Assembly: GCA_025963465.1 (NCBI GenBank)
Contig: JAOQAP010000192.1
Location: forward strand, 1-46,045
Source: Flavipsychrobacter sp.
GTDB taxonomy: Bacteria; Bacteroidota; Bacteroidia; Chitinophagales; Chitinophagaceae
DNA: 46,045 nucleotides
Direction of reading: 5' to 3'
Numbering within the stretch: the stretch's first letter is position 1; each line of letters begins with the position of its first letter. The notes under the pieces are model-generated. The model searched no databases. It had not been told where the DNA came from and saw only the letters and a list, made by a program, of their open reading frames with translations. Made by a program: the position numbers and the translations under genes. Below, in pieces: positions 43,130 to 46,045 of this stretch.

Positions 43130-43603
43130 TTAGTGCAGCTTGGTGCCATCTCTATGAGATTGTTCTTTGAATATTGTATTTTTCTTAGCCTCATCTATAG
43201 AATGCGAAGCGCCGAGGTCCTGTTCTTCTTCTGAAAGGTTGCTCAGTTTAGCATAGAATTTTTTCAATACTTTCAGTTCGTCTTCAGTCAGATCCTCAAT
43301 GTTCAGTACACGGTTGCTGGCTCCTTTTGTAGCTGCGATCAGCTCGTTCAGCTTTAGCTGCAATGCCATGGTATCTTTATTGGCAGCTTCCTGTATCACA
43401 AATACCATAAGAAAAGTGATGATGGTAGTGCCTGTATTGATCACCAACTGCCAGGTATCTGAAAAATGAAAAATAGGGCCTGTAATACCCCATATGATGA
43501 CGATGGACAATGCGCAGATAAATGCTGTGGAACTGCCTGTAGCTTTTGATACCCTGGAGGAGAACTTGTCAAACGTTGCTGATAATTTGTTTTCACTTTT
43601 CAT
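43130..43603 (-). CDS. Low-affinity iron permease family protein
   Basis: A 157-aa protein from ATG 43603, which overlaps the DUF2252 stop by 11 bp (the upstream reading to 43633 starts inside that gene). Two TM helices (about 22-40 and 50-70) and the conserved WQLVINTGTTIITFLMVFVIQEAANKD block define the low-affinity Fe(2+) permease family, followed by a soluble tail (about 75-157). Bacterial members have no proven iron activity, so the name is by family only. It is translationally linked to the DUF2252 gene. Confidence 0.85.
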   Translation of the reverse strand: MKSENKLSATFDKFSSRVSKATGSSTAFICALSIVIIWGITGPIFHFSDTWQLVINTGTTIITFLMVFVIQEAANKDTMALQLKLNELIAATKGASNRVLNIEDLTEDELKVLKKFYAKLSNLSEEEQDLGASHSIDEAKKNTIFKEQSHRDGTKLH

Positions 43604-44822
43604 TGTCACTGATTTTATTGTTAAGAAAGTCACCTTTTTTATGATCGTTCAGATACTCTTTATAGTCTGCTTTTACCTTTGCAGCATATTGCTCTGCATA
43701 TTCCAGTATAGTATTCTGCCATTGGTCATCCTGGCCAAAAGCAATGAGCTCGTCTGCAATTGAAGCGCCCTGCCTGCCAGTGCTGCGCAACTGTGCCGAT
43801 GCTGTGAGCATGGCCATATCGTTTATTACCTGGTACATATCCCTGTAACGCTCTTTCAGGAGCTTAAAGTTGATACTGTCTTTTGTAGGCTGCATTTCCT
43901 GTATGAGGTAAGCTTCGTCCTTAAATATGCTGTGACTGAGCAGTGCAGGAGGGATGTTTTGCATACGTTGCTGTACGGCTACCACACGCTCTGCTTCAGA
44001 GCTCCATTGAGGTTGCGGAATAGTTACATATGGTGCAAGAGAAGAAGGCCTTGCCTGTTTCATATCCACCAGCAGGTATCTTCCTTGGGCATTTACACTC
44101 TTCAGCAGGAATGCGTAGCGTTTTAGGCCTACGCTGCCGGTGCCGGCCAGCCGGAAAACGGCATCAACAACCTCGTAATTGTATGGGCTATCCGTATTGT
44201 AAATGACCCAATCAGTAATGTGGTGGATCAATTCCCGTTTCAGGAATTTGTCTATCTCAAAATGATTGGGATGGTCTATGTGAATGACCAGTGTGTCCTT
44301 GTCTTTTACAGTGCGTTTGCGCAACAGTTCTTTCTTCTTGCGCTTGCTGGCACCATCCAGGAAAGTGCGCACAATGCCATTAGCTGTTTTGCGCTCTATA
44401 TAGTACGGCTTTCCTTTGCTGAGCGTAGCCGAGTAGCTTTTTAAGAATAGCTGTGCCATACGCAGTGCCTTCTCCCTTTCTATCTTCAGCGAGGTGAATG
44501 CAATAAATATGCTGGTGACAATTCTTGTAAGTTCCCACGCTGCGGGAGCCAGTATACTTTCGTCAAAATCATTCAGGTCGAAGTACACAAGGCGGTTATC
44601 TCCTTTATAGCTGCCAAAGTTCTCCAGGTGCAGGTCGCCGCACACCCAGGTAAGTGGTGATGCCGGTATCGTATTTGCCTTGCTCAGATCCTCATAAAAC
44701 AAGTGACATGTCCCCCGGTAGAAGCGGAACATATTTTCGGTCATCAGCTTATACTTTATCTGTACCATTTCCGGCAACAGATCTTTATTGAAATCTTTAA
44801 TTCGCTGTGAAACTGCGTTCAT
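43593..44822 (-). CDS. DUF2252 family protein (kinase-like fold)
   Basis: A 409-aa cytoplasmic protein. FRFYRGTCHLFYEDL (33-47), WVCGDLHLENFGSYKGD (59-75) and YFDLNDFDESILAPAAWELTRI (about 80-101) are the DUF2252 hallmarks; HLEN and the NDFDE motif resemble the catalytic loops of aminoglycoside-phosphotransferase-like kinases. The substrate is unknown. It heads a unit with the iron-permease-family gene and has a TGGCATGAT motif upstream, shared with the divergent ferritin-like gene. Confidence 0.88.
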   Translation of the reverse strand: MNAVSQRIKDFNKDLLPEMVQIKYKLMTENMFRFYRGTCHLFYEDLSKANTIPASPLTWVCGDLHLENFGSYKGDNRLVYFDLNDFDESILAPAAWELTRIVTSIFIAFTSLKIEREKALRMAQLFLKSYSATLSKGKPYYIERKTANGIVRTFLDGASKRKKKELLRKRTVKDKDTLVIHIDHPNHFEIDKFLKRELIHHITDWVIYNTDSPYNYEVVDAVFRLAGTGSVGLKRYAFLLKSVNAQGRYLLVDMKQARPSSLAPYVTIPQPQWSSEAERVVAVQQRMQNIPPALLSHSIFKDEAYLIQEMQPTKDSINFKLLKERYRDMYQVINDMAMLTASAQLRSTGRQGASIADELIAFGQDDQWQNTILEYAEQYAAKVKADYKEYLNDHKKGDFLNNKISDNEK

Positions 44823-44875
44823 ATATGTTTATAGCATTGGTGGGTGTGAATTAATGCCGTGTATTGAACTATTTT

Positions 44876-44887
44876 AAAATCATGCCA
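44876..44887 (-). promoter_or_regulatory. Shared TGGCATGAT motif, copy on the DUF2252 side
   Basis: TGGCATGATTTT on the minus strand, 54 bp upstream of the DUF2252 ATG. Same core as the plus-strand copies at 44917 and 45560. Confidence 0.45.
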
Positions 44888-44916
44888 GTAATGACTAACT
44901 AAATATACTCAATAAT

Positions 44917-44931
44917 ATTGGCATGATGTTT
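44917..44931 (+). promoter_or_regulatory. Shared TGGCATGAT motif, copy before the DUF892 gene
   Basis: ATTGGCATGATGTTT, 30 bp upstream of the DUF892 ATG; identical over 15 bases to 45560-45574. Likely a promoter element or binding site. Confidence 0.55.
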
Positions 44932-44961
44932 TTAAAAACTTGGTTTCAAAACTGAAACCAT

Positions 44962-45543
44962 ATGAAAAAGACAGCGACAAAAAACGCAACAGCAGGCAAA
45001 AAAAGTACGGCTGTAAAAGCGGCTAAGCCGGCAAAGCAAAAAGATTCTATGCTGGAAGAGTTCTTTTGCGATGAGCTCAAAGACATTTACTGGGCTGAGA
45101 AACATCTGGTAAAAACATTGCCTAAAATGAAGAAGGCTGCTACATCACCGCAATTGCAGCAGGCATTTGCCGATCACCTGGAAGCAACTAAGGTACACGT
45201 GATGAGGCTCGAGCAGGTTTTTGAGCTGATGGGCAAAAAAGCGCAGGCCAAAAAATGTGATGCTATGGCAGGCATAACTGAGGAAGGTGAAGGTATAATA
45301 GAAGAAACAGAAGCTGGAACAGCTACAAGGGATGTAGGTCTGATACTGGCTGCGCAAAAGGTGGAACATTATGAGATATCTACTTATGGCGGGCTGGCAC
45401 AGGTAGCACGTACAATAGGTCGTGATGATGTGGCTGAGCTATTAGCTGCAACTCTTGCTGAAGAAAAGGAAGCTGATGAATTGCTTACAGATGTTGCAGA
45501 AAACAACATCAATTATGAAGCAAGCGAAGAAGAGGAAGAGTAA
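44962..45543 (+). CDS. Ferritin-like DUF892 (YciE/YciF) protein
   Basis: A 193-aa protein. A Lys/Ala-rich basic N-terminal arm (1-28) precedes the four-helix DUF892 bundle: LEEFFCDELKDIYWAEKHLVKTLPKM, AFADHLEATKVHVMRLEQVFELMG, AGTATRDVGLILAAQKVEHYEISTYGGLAQVA and LAATLAEEKEADELLTDVAEN. The Glu and His residues in these helices sit where ferritin-like proteins bind a di-metal centre. The acidic C-terminus (EASEEEEE) is unusual next to the basic arm, which could bind DNA. Family members are stress induced. Confidence 0.9.
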   Translation: MKKTATKNATAGKKSTAVKAAKPAKQKDSMLEEFFCDELKDIYWAEKHLVKTLPKMKKAATSPQLQQAFADHLEATKVHVMRLEQVFELMGKKAQAKKCDAMAGITEEGEGIIEETEAGTATRDVGLILAAQKVEHYEISTYGGLAQVARTIGRDDVAELLAATLAEEKEADELLTDVAENNINYEASEEEEE

Positions 45544-45559
45544 CAAAAAGAGCAAGGCA

Positions 45560-45574
45560 ATTGGCATGATGTTT
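45560..45574 (+). promoter_or_regulatory. Shared TGGCATGAT motif, copy before the YflT-like gene
   Basis: Fifteen bases identical to 44917-44931, 36 bp upstream of the ATG at 45611, so this gene probably has its own promoter in addition to read-through from the DUF892 gene. Confidence 0.55.
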
Positions 45575-45610
45575 ATTAACTAAGGCAAACCAAATCAAAA
45601 ATCTAACAAC

Positions 45611-46045
45611 ATGGAAAACAACAAAGAGTACCTCGTAACAGGAATGTTTAATGACAAAGAAAGTGCAGACCGCGCATACAGTATGCTGCAGGCTCGTGGG
45701 TACAGCAACAATGACATTCACCTGATCATGTCTGACGACACCAGGAAGAAACATTTTGCCGGTGAAGCAGTAAAGACAGAACTGGGTACTAAAGCAATGG
45801 AAGGTGCGGGAACAGGATCTGCTATAGGCGGCACACTGGGCGCGATAGCAGGCGCAGTAGCTGCTATAGGCACTACACTGCTGATACCTGGCCTAGGTAT
45901 TGTGGTAGCAGGCCCGTTAGCGGCGGCAGCAGCGGGCGCGGGTGCAGGCGGGCTTACCGGCGGTATCATTGGTGCACTTGTAGGCTCAGGTATTCCTGAA
46001 GCTCGCGCAACAGTGTATGAAAAAGGAGTAAAGGAAGGTAGGATC
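45611..46045 (+). CDS. YflT-like stress protein with Gly/Ala-rich helix, cut by the window end
   Basis: A frame open from ATG 45611 to the last base (145 codons; the stop lies outside). Residues 6-45 (YLVTGMFNDKESADRAYSMLQARGYSNNDIHLIMSDDTRKKHF) resemble the heat-induced YflT-type fold. Residues 60-125 form a Gly/Ala-rich stretch (AGTGSAIGGTLGAIAGAVAA) of the glycine-zipper type found in stress proteins that may insert in membranes. It lies 67 bp after the DUF892 gene. The family call is by pattern. Confidence 0.65.
   Translation, partial: MENNKEYLVTGMFNDKESADRAYSMLQARGYSNNDIHLIMSDDTRKKHFAGEAVKTELGTKAMEGAGTGSAIGGTLGAIAGAVAAIGTTLLIPGLGIVVAGPLAAAAAGAGAGGLTGGIIGALVGSGIPEARATVYEKGVKEGRI

Noticed and set aside
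1-46045. tRNA, rRNA genes and CRISPR arrays
   Set aside because: All intergenic regions were read on both strands; no cloverleaf, rRNA-like block or regularly spaced short repeats were recognised. A tRNAscan or CRISPR search would be decisive.

Overview
The window reads as one chromosome segment of a Bacteroidota bacterium, most likely a Chitinophagaceae-type member. Evidence: T9SS-type C-terminal sorting tails on two NHL-repeat proteins, an OMP_b-brl-type TonB-dependent receptor with a carboxypeptidase-regulatory-like N-terminal domain, TAnnTTTG promoter boxes in front of many genes, few Shine-Dalgarno sites, and an IDH1-like NADP isocitrate dehydrogenase. No rRNA, tRNA, CRISPR array or complete insertion sequence was seen. 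These family assignments come from reading the proteins; no database search was run.

Layout. 1-9.1 kb: 3' part of lpxD (lipid A), then on the minus strand a TonB-dependent receptor, a fatty acid desaturase, a two-gene ABC exporter, an SDR oxidoreductase, RlmB and a YebC-family protein. 9.2-12.9 kb: a coupled di-heme cytochrome c peroxidase/outer-membrane protein pair, then rsmG overlapping a family 2 glycosyltransferase. 13-21.4 kb: icd, three small plus-strand genes, the lipoyl E2 of 2-oxoglutarate dehydrogenase, crcB, a TolB-like propeller, a previously overlooked 52-aa lipoprotein, a GT87 membrane glycosyltransferase and a thiolase.

21.4-24.3 kb is an AT-rich island. It holds a 522-aa protein with a C-terminal TIR domain behind two ACT-like segments, and a 160-aa two-TM protein with a C-terminal zinc-ribbon-like Cys cluster, followed by about 500 bp of repeat-rich noncoding DNA. 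This is the best candidate for an undescribed system (possibly NAD-depleting defence). 24.3-28.8 kb has a membrane protein, a patatin-like phospholipase apparently split by a frameshift, a small winged-helix-like protein, an outer-membrane phospholipase A and a small Cys-containing protein.

29-38.6 kb is framed by two secreted NHL-repeat/Ig-like/T9SS proteins, one with 6 and one with 12 NHL repeats. Between them lie a lipoprotein, an FkbM methyltransferase and the rpsF-rpsR-rplI operon. 38.7-46 kb: PiT phosphate transporter with its DUF47 partner, an OmpR/histidine kinase pair, and a divergent stress-type cluster (DUF2252 + low-affinity iron permease against ferritin-like DUF892 + YflT-like protein) whose three promoter regions share a TGGCATGAT-type motif. 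A family of short GC-rich interspersed repeats is spread through the window, and two copies run into the stop codons of genes.
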